Assembly (NCBI RefSeq): GCF_024323335.1
Contig: NC_066585.1
Span: forward strand, 346,634,846-346,698,845
Source: Lathyrus oleraceus
Taxonomy: Eukaryota; Streptophyta; Magnoliopsida; Fabales; Fabaceae
Length of the DNA stretch: 64,000 bases
Reading direction: 5' to 3'
In this document: positions 12,035 to 22,936 of the stretch, piece by piece
How positions within the stretch are numbered: the stretch's first letter is position 1
Layout: the number at the start of each line of letters is the position of its first letter
The notes under the pieces: model-generated
Databases searched by the model: none
Told to the model about the DNA's origin: nothing
What the model saw: only the letters and a program-made list of their open reading frames with translations
Position numbers and translations under genes: made by a program

Positions 12035-13550
12035 TGTAAGACCCCAATTTTGACCCTAAGATCCCTCATGCCATCTCATCATATGCATTGGCATTGGGAT
12101 CCCACCTTGGTATCCTCCTTACCCCTCATTCATTGGGTTTGCATTAGGAGAAATCACCAAGCACCATCTGATTGTATCATACTTTGTATTTTTATCGTTC
12201 TACTAACCAAAATACCAAAAATATGTCTTTGCATTTATCTAACTCTTTTGTAGGTAGGGCACATGCTCACCTCTGATCTATCAAGCCCATATCTAGGGTT
12301 TAAGACCCTCATTGCTAAGAGCTCAATCAATAAATGATCCACAATGGCTTTAGACATCATATATGGATCCCCCTGAGCTTCACATGTTACTTTGGTCAAG
12401 AATTCATCAAGAGTTTGGAATTGGTTTGCCCTGGAAGCCCTAATTCATCTAGGTATCTTGTGTAAATTCTTCAACAAGCTTCTTCAACAATTGATCAAAT
12501 ATTTCAAGGGATACTTCAAATTTCATCATCTTATGCATATATGATCCTCCATGAGTCCCAAAAGTCAAGAGAATTGCAAGTTAGCAAGTTGGTTGATGGT
12601 GGTTGACCAGAGGAATTCATCTGACCAAAACTGGGTTCCCTAGACCCCATCTCCTACAATTTTTATCATATGAAAATGACTCCAAGCGCAAAGTTACTCC
12701 AAATGACATTTCAAACAACTTTCATGTTGATGTCTAGGGCTAGTTTTGCTTGGAAAGTCATTTTTTATGATGAAAGATTATAGGTCATTTTGTCTAAACC
12801 CTAATTTGGAGGTCAACTTCCCAAGGCCATAACTTGCTCAATTTTTATGAGATGAAATATTTCCAAGTTGCAAAATCAAATTCAAGATGTATAATTCATC
12901 TTTGGTGTTTGGTGGAAGATCTAATTCAACTTTTATGAGCATGTGATATGAGGATACATTATAGGTCATTTTGGACCAATACCATTGAACAAGTGATTTT
13001 CCTCAACTTCAAAAATGTATAACTCCTTCATATCAAATCCAAATGAGGGACTTTGTGACCATTTTGATAGAATTTGAGAGATATACAACTTTGATGAAAA
13101 AACTTTTCTCATTTGAAACTCACACAAAAAGTTAGCCAAGGTGGAATAAGTGAACATATGGCTTGACACTTAGAATTTTTTTTGATATGTTAAAATTTTC
13201 AAACTTCCACCTCAAAATTCATCATGATACAAGCTTCAAATGGAAAAGTGTTGAACATGAAAGTTGTTCCTCTTGATCTAACATTTCCAAAAAGTCCAAT
13301 TTCATCCATTTTGGACAAGATTTGAATAGGCTGCGCATGGCTTGAACATTGCATCATCATTTGGCAAAAACCAAACTTCAAGCTTCCATGTACAATTGCC
13401 TAGCACTCCAATTTGATTTCAGACTTGTTCACACTCAATTATGGACCAAATGGAATAATCTCATGGGCCTGTACACGCCAATGCACACATGCATCACTCA
13501 TTGCCAAATTTGGAAACTCAATTGTAAGGTGCAAATATCATGTGATTCAG

Positions 13551-13560
13551 CTATAAATAA
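13551..13560 (+). promoter_or_regulatory. TATA box of Ogre LTR A
   Basis: CTATAAATAA followed by AGGCCC. Equivalent boxes occur at matching places in LTR C (34181-34190 minus), D (38797-38804) and E (55716-55726), about 1.5 kb from the LTR start. That consistent position supports it as the Pol II promoter. Confidence 0.7.
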
Positions 13561-16499
13561 AGGCCCTTATGCTCTGAATTGAGGACTCCTTTGCGCCAAC
13601 TTTGATCCCAAACACCAAACCCTTCCATTTGAGAGGATAATCCTGAGAATTTCCTTTAGAAATTGAGTTTGAATATCACTGTTTTAAGATTCAAAACTCT
13701 AGGGATCCAAGACCTTTTGTGCATTCTAGTCCACTTCTGCAAGCATCCTGAGCAAGATCAAGCACGAGCCAAAGCAAGAACAAGTGAATCCAGACCTACA
13801 TTGAAGGTATTTTCCAGAAAATTTCATCTCTTCGATTCTCACTTAATTCTCTTGGATCCTTGGTTGTCTGAATCCTACCAATGTAGGCAACAAGATTGAG
13901 TTGCTTTGAGGTCAAATTGAAGCAACTCAGATCATGCACCTCAAACTTCAACTCCTTGTTCAATATACTTGGAGTTAGGATGAATTGAGGCCAGATTCGT
14001 GCTCAGTGCCATTTTTACTTTAAAATAATGTCCTTCTTTTTTATTTTAGTGATGGTTATGATTGGACCAGTCCGGCGAGGCTCGCCTGAGAAGGAGACCG
14101 GAGATTTGCTCCGGTGGTGAGTTGGCGAGGTCCAGAGCCACATGATCTGTTTGATTTAATCTAATCACGAGCATTGGTTTGTTTGACCTTGTCTGTGGCG
14201 CGCTGACTATAGTCCATCATGGATTGCGCGTTTGTGGCCACTTGATCTGTCACCTCAATTAATGAGGGAGATCAAGTGGTCCACGTTTTTTCTGATTATT
14301 TGATTTTCATTTTATTTGTGTTATTTTCATTAATTCATATTAATTTTAATATTGATCCAAAAAATATGGGAATTTCACCAAATTTTTTTAAATAAATTCC
14401 TCTTTCGTTTTCTGAATTAAAATTATTTTTTGGATCATCATTAATATTTTTCATGATTTAATTGATTTTGTGAATATTTTTAATTGTTTAAAAATAGTTT
14501 TAAGTTTCTAAAAATTATGAATTTTTTTCTCCAAGGTCCTTTGACCTTGTTTGACATATGATAAATCTCATGGCCATTTATTTGGTGTTTTGATGAGGTT
14601 TTAGGAAAAAATGACCAACCATAATTTAATTTAATGCATATTTTAATTGTTTTTAATTGATTAAATGCCAAATAAATTGTGTTGAGCTATTTTAATTGAT
14701 TTGCCGAGTTTGACTTTTGTTGTTGGGCCTTGGTCAAGGTTGATTTGACTTTGTTGAGTTAAGATCATTGGATTTAGGAGATTGATGAAATGTACATTTC
14801 ATCTCTCAAAATGAATGAATGATCTTAATTTGGTAAAAGTCCTCCCTTGACCAATTTGTGTTGATTCCATTTCCCCTCCCTCTTCATCTCACTCGTCTTC
14901 TTTATCTATTCATGTCATGGACCTATGATATCTCTATATCCTAAGGCTAGTTGATTGCAAAATCAACATGAGTATGGATGAGATTAGGTCCACCATTTTG
15001 CATATTCTTTTTGTGTGTGGTATATTTTATGAGCATAGTCCATTATACTATGTCTCTAACACACATTAACACCAAAATTCTATTGCCCGACCTCAAATAG
15101 TTGTGACTTCTACATAAGTCCAATTACGATTGCTTAACATAATGCTAAATTTGTGACACAAAAGGCATAGTATTCTAGTAAGTGAGATTGTAAGTCTCCC
15201 CTCTTTCATGGTATTGTGTGGAAACTTGGCCTTTTTTTCTTCCTTTGGAAGATGTCTTGGTTTAAGGATCCATGCTTGTGACAAGTGGGTTGAGTGTTCT
15301 CCAAAGAATGTCTTCAACAATACAAAAAGCAAAAGCAATACTAACTTCTAATCAACTAACAACTAACATTTAATTTCAAGCCATTTACTTTTATGTACTC
15401 TAATTTCAAGCCTTTATTCATTTGCCATTATTCATATCATTCAATTTGTTTACTTTAATGTCATTTTCACTTTGCTCATTTGAGCCATACATTGTGGATA
15501 TATTATGCTTGTATATGCTTGTTTATTTTTGTGGTCTCTTGACCTTAATGTACATAATAAGAACAAAAACCCTAAAAAAAACATTTTGCGTGGACTGTTG
15601 GGTTTGATCTTAGACATTGGACTTAGAATTAGGCAACACTCCCTATGCAAAGGACTTGGCCAATGCCAACTTTCATGAAACCAAGGCTTGTGAAGTGAAT
15701 TTTCATCTGATACAAATATTGAAGATCCATTTGAGTTCATCTGCAACATAATCATATTGAAGCTGTTATTTTGAACCTGTTTCTAATGCCTACTTTTGGA
15801 AGTCATCTGATGCATGGGAAATTTTAAATAAGATCATGGAGTTGCTAAGCTTGGATGTGGCTATCTTTATTTGATGCCTTACTCTTCATCTGGATATTTG
15901 TGTATTGATATTGCTTGATTCTAAAGTCCAAAGGGAAATTTGGGTTTCTATATGACATTCTTGTCTATTGGATTGCAGCCCATTGGTCAGATCTTTTCAA
16001 CTCTTAACTTTTAAATTTGTGCTTAGGATTAGTCTCTTCATCTCCTCCCCATTTCTTTAATTTCAAAATATCTCCCTCCTTTTTAAAATTTTCTTTGTTT
16101 GTGTTTTCCAAACTTTGACCATATTGCGAATTAGAAACTTTGGCCTTATGCCATTGAATTTTCAAACTCTTTTCTTAATCAAACTTGTAAATAAACTTAA
16201 CTATACTTGACTTAAAAATTTCAAAAGCCAAAAATAACTAACACTCATCCAAATCTTTCTAGGCCTCTTGTGCCTTTGTTAAACTTAAACTTTTGTTAAA
16301 AGCAATCCACTCACTTTGAAATTGATACCATGAACTACGAGGTTTTGATCCCTCATTTTTATGTTGGTACGTAGGCACAAGTCCGAAGATCTTGTCAAAC
16401 ACAAAAATATAATTAATGAATTCTTTTCTCATCCTCACACTCTATTTATTGCAAACATCATTTTATACCAAAACACATGTACACACAAAAAAAGGGCTC

Positions 16500-16515
16500 C
16501 CTAGGAGTACCTAGG
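16500..16515 (+). promoter_or_regulatory. Conserved LTR hairpin CCTAGG-AGTA-CCTAGG
   Basis: An inverted repeat with a 6-bp stem and AGTA loop, about 220 bp before the LTR end. The identical element is at 30612-30627 (C, minus) and 41912-41927 (D). In E it is changed to CCTTAG-AGTA-CTAAGG (58917-58932), with pairing kept. The role is unknown. Confidence 0.55.
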
Positions 16516-16650
16516 ACACTTTGGATGCTAACACCTTCCCTCTGTGTAACCAACCCCCTTACTTGTAATCTCTGACATTTTATTAGTTTTGATTTGAAAA
16601 ATTCTTATTTTTGGGTTTTGTTCGTACTTTTCCCTTTTCCCTTAGAAACA

Positions 16651-16673
16651 ATAAAAGCGTGGTGGCGACTCTG
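16651..16673 (+). terminator. LTR poly(A) signal with adjacent PBS-like motif
   Basis: AATAAA at 16651-16656 is followed by TGGCGACTCTG at 16663-16673. The latter matches the start of the Ogre PBS consensus. The pairing of signal and motif is repeated in LTRs C and E; in D the AATAAA has changed but the motif remains. Confidence 0.55.
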
Positions 16674-16737
16674 GTTTAATTGACGTCTAGCTTATCCATA
16701 GCTTGATGGTCATGAATTTACCGCTACAGAAATTAAG

Positions 16738-16755
16738 TGGCGAATCTGCTCGGGA
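16738..16755 (+). promoter_or_regulatory. Primer binding site of Ogre A
   Basis: TGGCGAATCTGCTCGGGA, nine bases after the LTR end. Ogre elements are reported to use tRNA-Arg as primer. Compared with copy E (TGGCCACTCTGCTGGGGA) both sites carry changes, as expected in dead copies. I cannot check the tRNA here. Confidence 0.7.
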
Positions 16756-17601
16756 GTAGTCTCTAGTGGGTTTAGCCTACTTTTTTGTGTGTATATAATT
16801 GTATACTTGATGTATGTATATTTGTTTGTATGATATTATCTGTTTGTTATGCTTGGTGATCTCTGAGTGGTGAGATAAGTTCTAACCCAAACTTGAGTGC
16901 AATTAAAATAGGAGGATGGTATAGTCATGTTCGACTTGTGTGGGGTAGTCCTTAACAAGTTGGCTTGAGATCCACCTACTCAGTGAGGAACCTTTTGGAG
17001 TTATGAATGTCACACAAGTTATTTGTGGTTAGGCATTACTCTCTCTGATTTGGGGTCTGAGAAGCTGAGGACCGTAGAACATTTAACCCCTCTTGGCCTA
17101 TTTAGGACGTAGTGCGGAGACTGTTCAGGTGTAGACTTGATAACAGTTGTTACGTGATACTACACTCAGACGAGTTTCTCTTGAGAATATTATGGGTTGA
17201 TGAGTCAGTCATCCTAACTTGTAATATCCGATAGATGGAATTAAGACTCTGGGAACTTTTTAGAACATGATCTACAGGCTTTTATCCTTAGTTCACTCCT
17301 TTGGGATGGTTCTTACCCAGACTCCATGCTCGTGACTCACAACAAACCCTTGATTCTTGGTTGATCCAATCAAGTCTTGTCAATATCAATGGAACTTGAG
17401 TGTTGATAAGGTGAAAACCATAATCCACCAAAATGGATGATTAATCTTGGCAATGACTTGATTCATCCATTGGACTTTATTTGCCTTTGTGTGTGATTAC
17501 TTATTTGTGATTGTTGTATTCATACATTCATGCGCATCATAACATTCATCACACCAAAAATTTCAAGGAACTGAGGTCTTATTTGCAAATATTTTCAGAC
17601 C
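16756..17601 (+). other. Ogre A 5' leader (untranslated)
   Basis: Non-coding leader of about 850 bp. It matches the leader of copy E (59173-60068) in several blocks: the segment around TTAGGACGTAGTG (near 17101 and 59569), the GATACTACACTCA block, and about 100 bp around GTTGATAAGGTG and CCACCAAAATGGATGATT (17400-17450 and 59870-59910). A packaging signal would be expected here, but none can be named. Confidence 0.6.
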
Positions 17602-19115
17602 ATGGATTATGGACGAAGGAACACTAAGAAGTACAGTTTCAGATGTCCGGATTTGAAAGAGTTAAGGAAGCTAACATCTTTTGTATTAGATCCCTTGGAC
17701 TTCAAGCAATGTCATGGGAAACTTTTGTCTATTTTGTCTGCTGATGTGGTTGAAGGACTGTTGAGCGTATTGGTTTAGTTCTATGATCCTCTTTACCATT
17801 GCTTCACTTTTCCTGATTATCATCTTGTGCCTACGTTGGAGGAGTATGCCCATCTCTTGGGAATACCTGTTTTTAGAAAAGTGACTTTTAGTGGATTGGA
17901 GGAGATTCCCAGATCTCACATTATAGCTAAAGCTCTTCACTTGAAGAAGTCTGAGATAGAGGCTCATTGGGTGAAGAAAAGAGGATTGTTTGGATTGACT
18001 TCTGAGTTCCTCATCAAGGAAGCTACTACCTTTGCTCAAGCCGATAGTGTGGATGCTTTGAAGCTATCTTTGTGTTGCTCATCTATGGACTAGCTTTGTT
18101 CCCTAACATTGACGGTTTTGTTGATGTTAACGCCATTAGAGTTTTCTTGATTGGGAATCCCGTGCCTACTTTGTTGGGTGATATGTACTTCTCTTTGCAT
18201 CTAAGGAATTCTAAAGGTGGTGGGACGATTGTGTGTTGTGTTCCTCTTCTGTACAAGTGGTTTATTTCGCACTTGCCTTAGACACCTACTTTTGTGGAGA
18301 ATAAACAATGTCTACGATGGTCTTAGAGACTTATGTCTCTCACTAATGATGATATAGTTTGGTATGATTCTTCATTAAGTAGTTTGGAGATTATTGATAG
18401 TTGTGGTGAATTCTCTAATGTGCCTCTCATTGGTACACAAGGAGGAATCAACTACAATCCTGCTTTGGCTCGTCGTCAACTTGGGTTCCCCTTGAGAGAC
18501 AAACCTAATAACACTCAGTTAGAAGGTCTTTTCTATCAAGAGGGTAAAGATCCCCAACATTTGAAGCAGAAGATTGTGCATGCTTGGCATAATGTGCATA
18601 GGAAAGGAAGATCCGAGCTTGGTTCGTGCAATTGTGTAGCTTTGGAAGCTTACACTCTTTGGGTGAAGAAGAGAGCTTTGGAATTGAAGATGCCTCATGC
18701 TTGTGAGAGACCTATGTCTATGGTTGTAACTGAGCCATTAACTCTCCCTAACCAAGATGTAGAGGAGTTGGAAGACGCACTCGCCAATATGAAGCAAGAG
18801 AAGGATATGTGGGAAGAGCGTTTCCATGCTTTGAGCCGAAAGCATGACGAGTTGCAGCTTGGGTCTAAGGACAAAGATGCACTTATTGAGCTTCTTTAAG
18901 ATCGATTAACAAAGAGACAGAGAGAACCATAGGGTCCATCTTCCTCTAGTATGCCTCATTCTTCCATCGCTTGGAAGAAGATTGTTGATCAGCTTGTCCT
19001 CGAGAAGGCTCAGATGAAGACTTCTTTTAAGTCCAAGATTCGACGCATTTAAAGGAAGTACACGCCTACAGTTAGATCTTCTGATGTTGTTATTAGGGAT
19101 CCTTCGGATGACTAG
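17602..19115 (+). pseudogene. Ogre ORF1 (copy A), decayed
   Basis: This is the extra ORF upstream of gag that defines Ogre elements; its function is unknown. The start ATG at 17602 is chosen from homology with copy E (60069), both beginning near a TTTCAGAC phrase. The order of blocks is LRKLTSFVLDPLDFKQCHGK, FYDPLYHCFTFPDYHLVPTL, PFRKVTFSGLEEIPRS-like, IYGLALFPNIDGFVDVNAIR and YKWFISHLP, then a C-terminal coiled-coil-like region (ANMKQEKDMWEERFHALSRK). The first two-thirds resembles a domain of unknown function seen in many plant transposon-related proteins (DUF7745, as I recall it; unchecked). Damage: TAG at 17776, a frameshift near 18065, TAG at 18279 and near 18325, TAA at 18897, and further stops before the end. 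At least two stops are CAG-to-TAG. Confidence 0.85.
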
Positions 19116-19337
19116 TCTCCTTTTCTCTTGTATTTTGTACTTTTGGTTTCTGAAATTGTACTCAGTGTAATCCTTCCAATTATATAAATAAAAGAGATTT
19201 TTATGGTCAAATAAAATTGTTGCAATTGTTATTATTATATATATATTTGCAAATAATATAGTAAGTTCCTTGGGAAATAAAAACAATCAAGCATTGCATT
19301 TCATGCATCATTTGCATACAGGTTTCTCTTTCTCCAG
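19116..19337 (+). other. Spacer between ORF1 and gag, Ogre A
   Basis: A/T-rich non-coding spacer with an AT-dinucleotide run at about 19233-19247. It shares with copy E a GCATGCATCAT..GCATA-like phrase just before gag (19300-19320; 61728-61746). A TACAG sequence at 19317-19321 could be a splice acceptor, but no partner is evident. Confidence 0.5.
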
Positions 19338-22300
19338 ATGTCTTATTGGTATTTCTTCTGTGCTTCAGCCAAGTTGACTCATCGATACAATACTCGCGCC
19401 AATCACTCAAGAATCATGGAACATCTAGAACAAGAGAACAAAGATTTGAAGGAAGAGATAGCCTGCTTGACTGCCATGATGGAGTCAGTGTTAGCCGCTC
19501 AGAGTCAATCTTCTCCAACGTCTGCAACTCGTCCTCCTCAAAGGACGATCATTTAAGAGGTTGTCATTTCAACCGTGCCTGCCACTCAGTTTCCGCCTGC
19601 TATGCCTTCCGGATTTCCGTGGGAATGCCGCCCAATTTTGTACCTGAAGGTTTTGCGCCTACTTTTGCTTCCATGCCGGTATCTAACCCGATCATGTCTA
19701 TGCCACCACCGATTATTCACACTCTGCCTCGTGTTGAGGACACCATCTATCATTCCGAGCTGTCTGAGGGTCCGGATGTTTATGATAAGATGGACGAAAT
19801 GAAAGACCAATTCCTTGAGCTACGAAAGGATTTGAAAACTTTAAGGGGTAAAGATCTGTTTGGTAAGAGTGTTGCGGAACTTTGCTTGGTTCCTAATGTC
19901 AAAATCCCGATAAAGTTCAAAGTCCCCGACTTTGAAAAGTACAAGGAGAATACTTGTCTGCTCAGTCATCTCGTCATGTATGCTAGAAAGATGTCGACAC
20001 AAACTGATAATGATCAGTTATTGATTCATTATTTTCAAGACAGTCTGACCGGTGCCGCTTTGAGGTGGTACATGAGCTTGGATAGTGAGAACATCCGCAC
20101 GTTCAATGACTTGGGTGAAGCATTCGTGAAGCAGTACAAGTATAATGTGGACATGGCGCCGGATAGGGACCAGTTGAGGTCATTGTCTAAGAAGGATAAG
20201 GAGACGTTTAAAGAGTATGCTCAGCGATGGAGAGAGCTTGCCGCTCAGATTACCCCTCCTTTGGAAGAGAAGGAGATGACCAAGATTTTTCTCAAGACCC
20301 TGAGCTCATTTTACTATGAGCGGATGATTGCCAGTGCCCCCATTGATTTTACCGAGATGGTAAACATGGGGATGAGACTAGAGGAAGGTGTCCGAGAGGG
20401 ACGGTTATCTAAGGAGGAAGTTTTGTCCAGCAAGAGGTACAGTAACAGTTTTGCTAATAAGAAAGAGAACGATGCTAATACAGTATCCGTTGGGAGGCAG
20501 AGGAGGCCTCATGTAAGAAGAAGTCAAGCACCCCGTCAACACCGTCATCAAGTATCATCTGTGATCCCAGTATTTTCTAACAATCAGTCAACACCAATTC
20601 AACAACAATGTCAACAACCGCCGTGACAATGAACAAACACCTACAACAACAACAATATCAACAATCACCAACAACCATAAAACTTTGAGAGGAAGAAGGT
20701 CTCTTTTGACCCTATTCCTATGACTTATGTTGAATTGTATCCATCATTGGTCCTCAAGAAACTTTTGCAACCAAGGAATCCACCTCAAATGCCCGAACCA
20801 CTTCCATGGTGGTACAAACCGGAACTCCGTTGTGCCTTTCACCAAGGAGCTCCTGGTCATGATATTGAGAATTGTTACCCCCTGAAGTACGAAGTCCAAA
20901 AGCTGGTTAAAAGTGGAATGGTGTCCTTCGAGGACCGTGCGCCAAATGTCAAAGCTAATCCACTACCTTCTCATGGTAAACCTTCTGTCAATATGGTGGA
21001 TGACTGTCCTGGGGAGTTCAAGGTATTTGATGTCCACTTCATTAGAAGGTCCTTGGTGACGATGCACAAGGATATCTATTTGGTAAGCGATTGTGAGCAT
21101 GATCATGATGGTTGTGCTATTTGCCGTGTAAATCCTAGAGGTTGTATGGTTGTGAAGAGAGACATCCAGAGGTTGATGGATGAAGGTATGATTTAGATCC
21201 TCCAGTCCCGCCACGTGGATGATGATGTGAACATAATAGTGCTAGTATTCAAGACACCAGAGAGAATGGTGATTCAGTATAACAACAACAGTAGTAACAA
21301 CAATAACAACAGATCGGTACCGCCGTTGGTAATATGGTTAGCAGGCCCCATCCCGTATGCATCCGATAAGGCTGTCCCATATCAGTATAATGCTACCATG
21401 TTAGAGAATGGTCAAGAGGTTCCTTTACCTACGACCAGTTCTGTTGTGAGTATAACTGATATTACTAAGGTGACCCGTAGCGGTTGTGTTTTTGGGCCGG
21501 TGTTCCCAAAGAATGTTGATGATATATCTGCCAGTAAGAGTGTTGAAGTTCCTGCAGTTGATCCGATTAGCGCTCCAAAGTGCCAGTCTGGTGAATCCAG
21601 CGGTTTGAAGCCTAACGATGATGATGAGGTACTCCGATTGATCAAGAAGAGCGAGTTTAATGTGGTGGAGCAGTTACTCCAAACTCCCTCCAAGATTTCA
21701 GTGTTGTCTCTGCTAATGAATTCAGAAGCGCATAGAGAAGCACTACAGAAGGTGTTAAAGCAAGCTTATGTGGAATATGATGTTACGGTGGATCAGTTTG
21801 ATCATATTATGGCTAACATCACTTCCTGCAACAATTCGAGCTTCTGTGATGAGGAATTTCCTGAGGAGGGTAAGAATCACAACTTAGCGTTGCATATTTC
21901 GATGAATTGCAAGGAGGATGCTCTGTCAAACGTATTGGTTGATACTGGTTCATCTTTGAATGTACTTCCCAAATCAACTCTTTCTAGATTGACATATCAA
22001 GGAGCTCCGATGAGATATAGTGGCATGATCGTCAAGGCATTTGATGGTTCTCGCAAGACTGTGATTGGTGAAGTGGACCTTCCTGTAAAGATAGGTCCGA
22101 GCGATTTCCAAATTACTTTCCAAGTAATGGATATCCACCCGGCCTATAGCTACTTGTTAGGGAGGCCATGGATTCATGAGGCAGGAGTCGTTACTTTAAC
22201 GTTGCATCAGAAGCTGAAGTTTGTCAAGAATGGTAAACTGGTTATTGTTGGTGGGGAGAAGGCTTTGTTAGTAAGCCACCTATCATCTTTTTCTTATGTA

Positions 22301-22680
22301 GAAGCTGAGGATGAGATTGGAACTCCATTCCAAGCCTTATCTATTCCTGAGGAAAAGAGAGTTGGGGAACCGATGTCCTCATTCAGAGATGCACAGAAAA
22401 TTGTCGAGAATGGTAAGTCTGATCAGTGAGGCCAGATGGTAGAGGTCGCTGACAACAAGAGTAGAGCCAGTTTGGGATTCCAATGAGGTTCATATGAGAT
22501 TAGAGCTGAAGATGTGCAACCCAGTTTCCGTAGCGGAGAGTTCATTCATGGTAATGAGCAACACTTAGCTGCTGTGATCGAGGATGATAAAGACGAAGAC
22601 TGCACCAATTTTGTGACACATGGAAAAGCTTGCAACAATTAGACTGTTGTTGATGTTCCTATTATTGTGCATCAATCTAA
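19338..22680 (+). pseudogene. Ogre gag-protease (copy A), decayed
   Basis: Gag-pro region in order: an N-terminal coiled coil (MEHLEQENKDLKEEIACLTA, start of similarity near 19376), a Pro-rich linker, the retrotransposon gag core (VPDFEKYKENTCLLSHLVMY, ALRWYMSL, KETFKEYAQRWRELAAQI, FLKTLSSFYYERM), an Asn/Gln-rich linker from CAA/AAC runs at 20580-20690, and a zinc-binding-like segment LRCAFHQGAPGHDIENC. Then follows an aspartic protease with VDTGSSLNVLPKS at about 21940-21978 and LLGRPWIHEAG. The exon ends at CATCAATCTAA (22680), the donor of the intron below. Damage: TAA at 19554, a frameshift near 19617, TGA at 20624, stops near 20679 and 21194, TGA at 22427 and TAG at 22640. Function when intact: particle formation and polyprotein processing. 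Confidence 0.9.
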
Positions 22681-22936
22681 GTAATTGCTTTTATTTGTTT
22701 TTGAAAATCCTTCTCCTATGCCTAAGGGAGAAGTGAACATCGTTTGGGCATTTTCAATATTTGATCATCAATAAAATATAATTCTATTCATCCACATCTA
22801 TGATGTTTTATTTTTTGCTTTATTCTGAAAAATGGTAATCACAAAAAACATAAATAAATAAATAATAATTGTCCATCTGCATAATATTTGGTCACAATTC
22901 ACCTCTCTAAAATCAAAATATCAAATCATTATGCAG
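22681..22936 (+). other. Intron between protease and RT, Ogre A
   Basis: A 256-bp segment beginning GTAATTGC and ending CATTATGCAG, with a T-rich interior. Removing it joins codon TCT and AA|G to TTG GTT TCT, keeping the gag-pro frame in phase with pol (phase 2). Element B has an intron at the same place and phase (29476-29697). Ogre elements are known to splice an intron here, so this is consistent with the family. Splicing of this particular copy is not shown. Confidence 0.8.

Larger units (their letters stand above)
12035..16728 (+). repeat. 5' LTR of Ogre copy A
   Basis: A 4694-bp LTR starting TGTAAGACCCCAATTTTGAC and ending ACCGCTACA, followed by a PBS. The five bases before it are TCATC, but the matching target duplication cannot be checked because the 3' end of copy A is lost. 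A TATA box lies at 13551-13560 and an AATAAA signal at 16651-16656. If used, these give a very long R region (about 3 kb) and a short U5. The LTR is the same subfamily as copy C (30399-35705, inverted). D (37278-42140) and E (46643-59148) form a second subfamily that shares the first 40 bp, an internal block near 15089-15153 and the last 230 bp. Confidence 0.93.
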
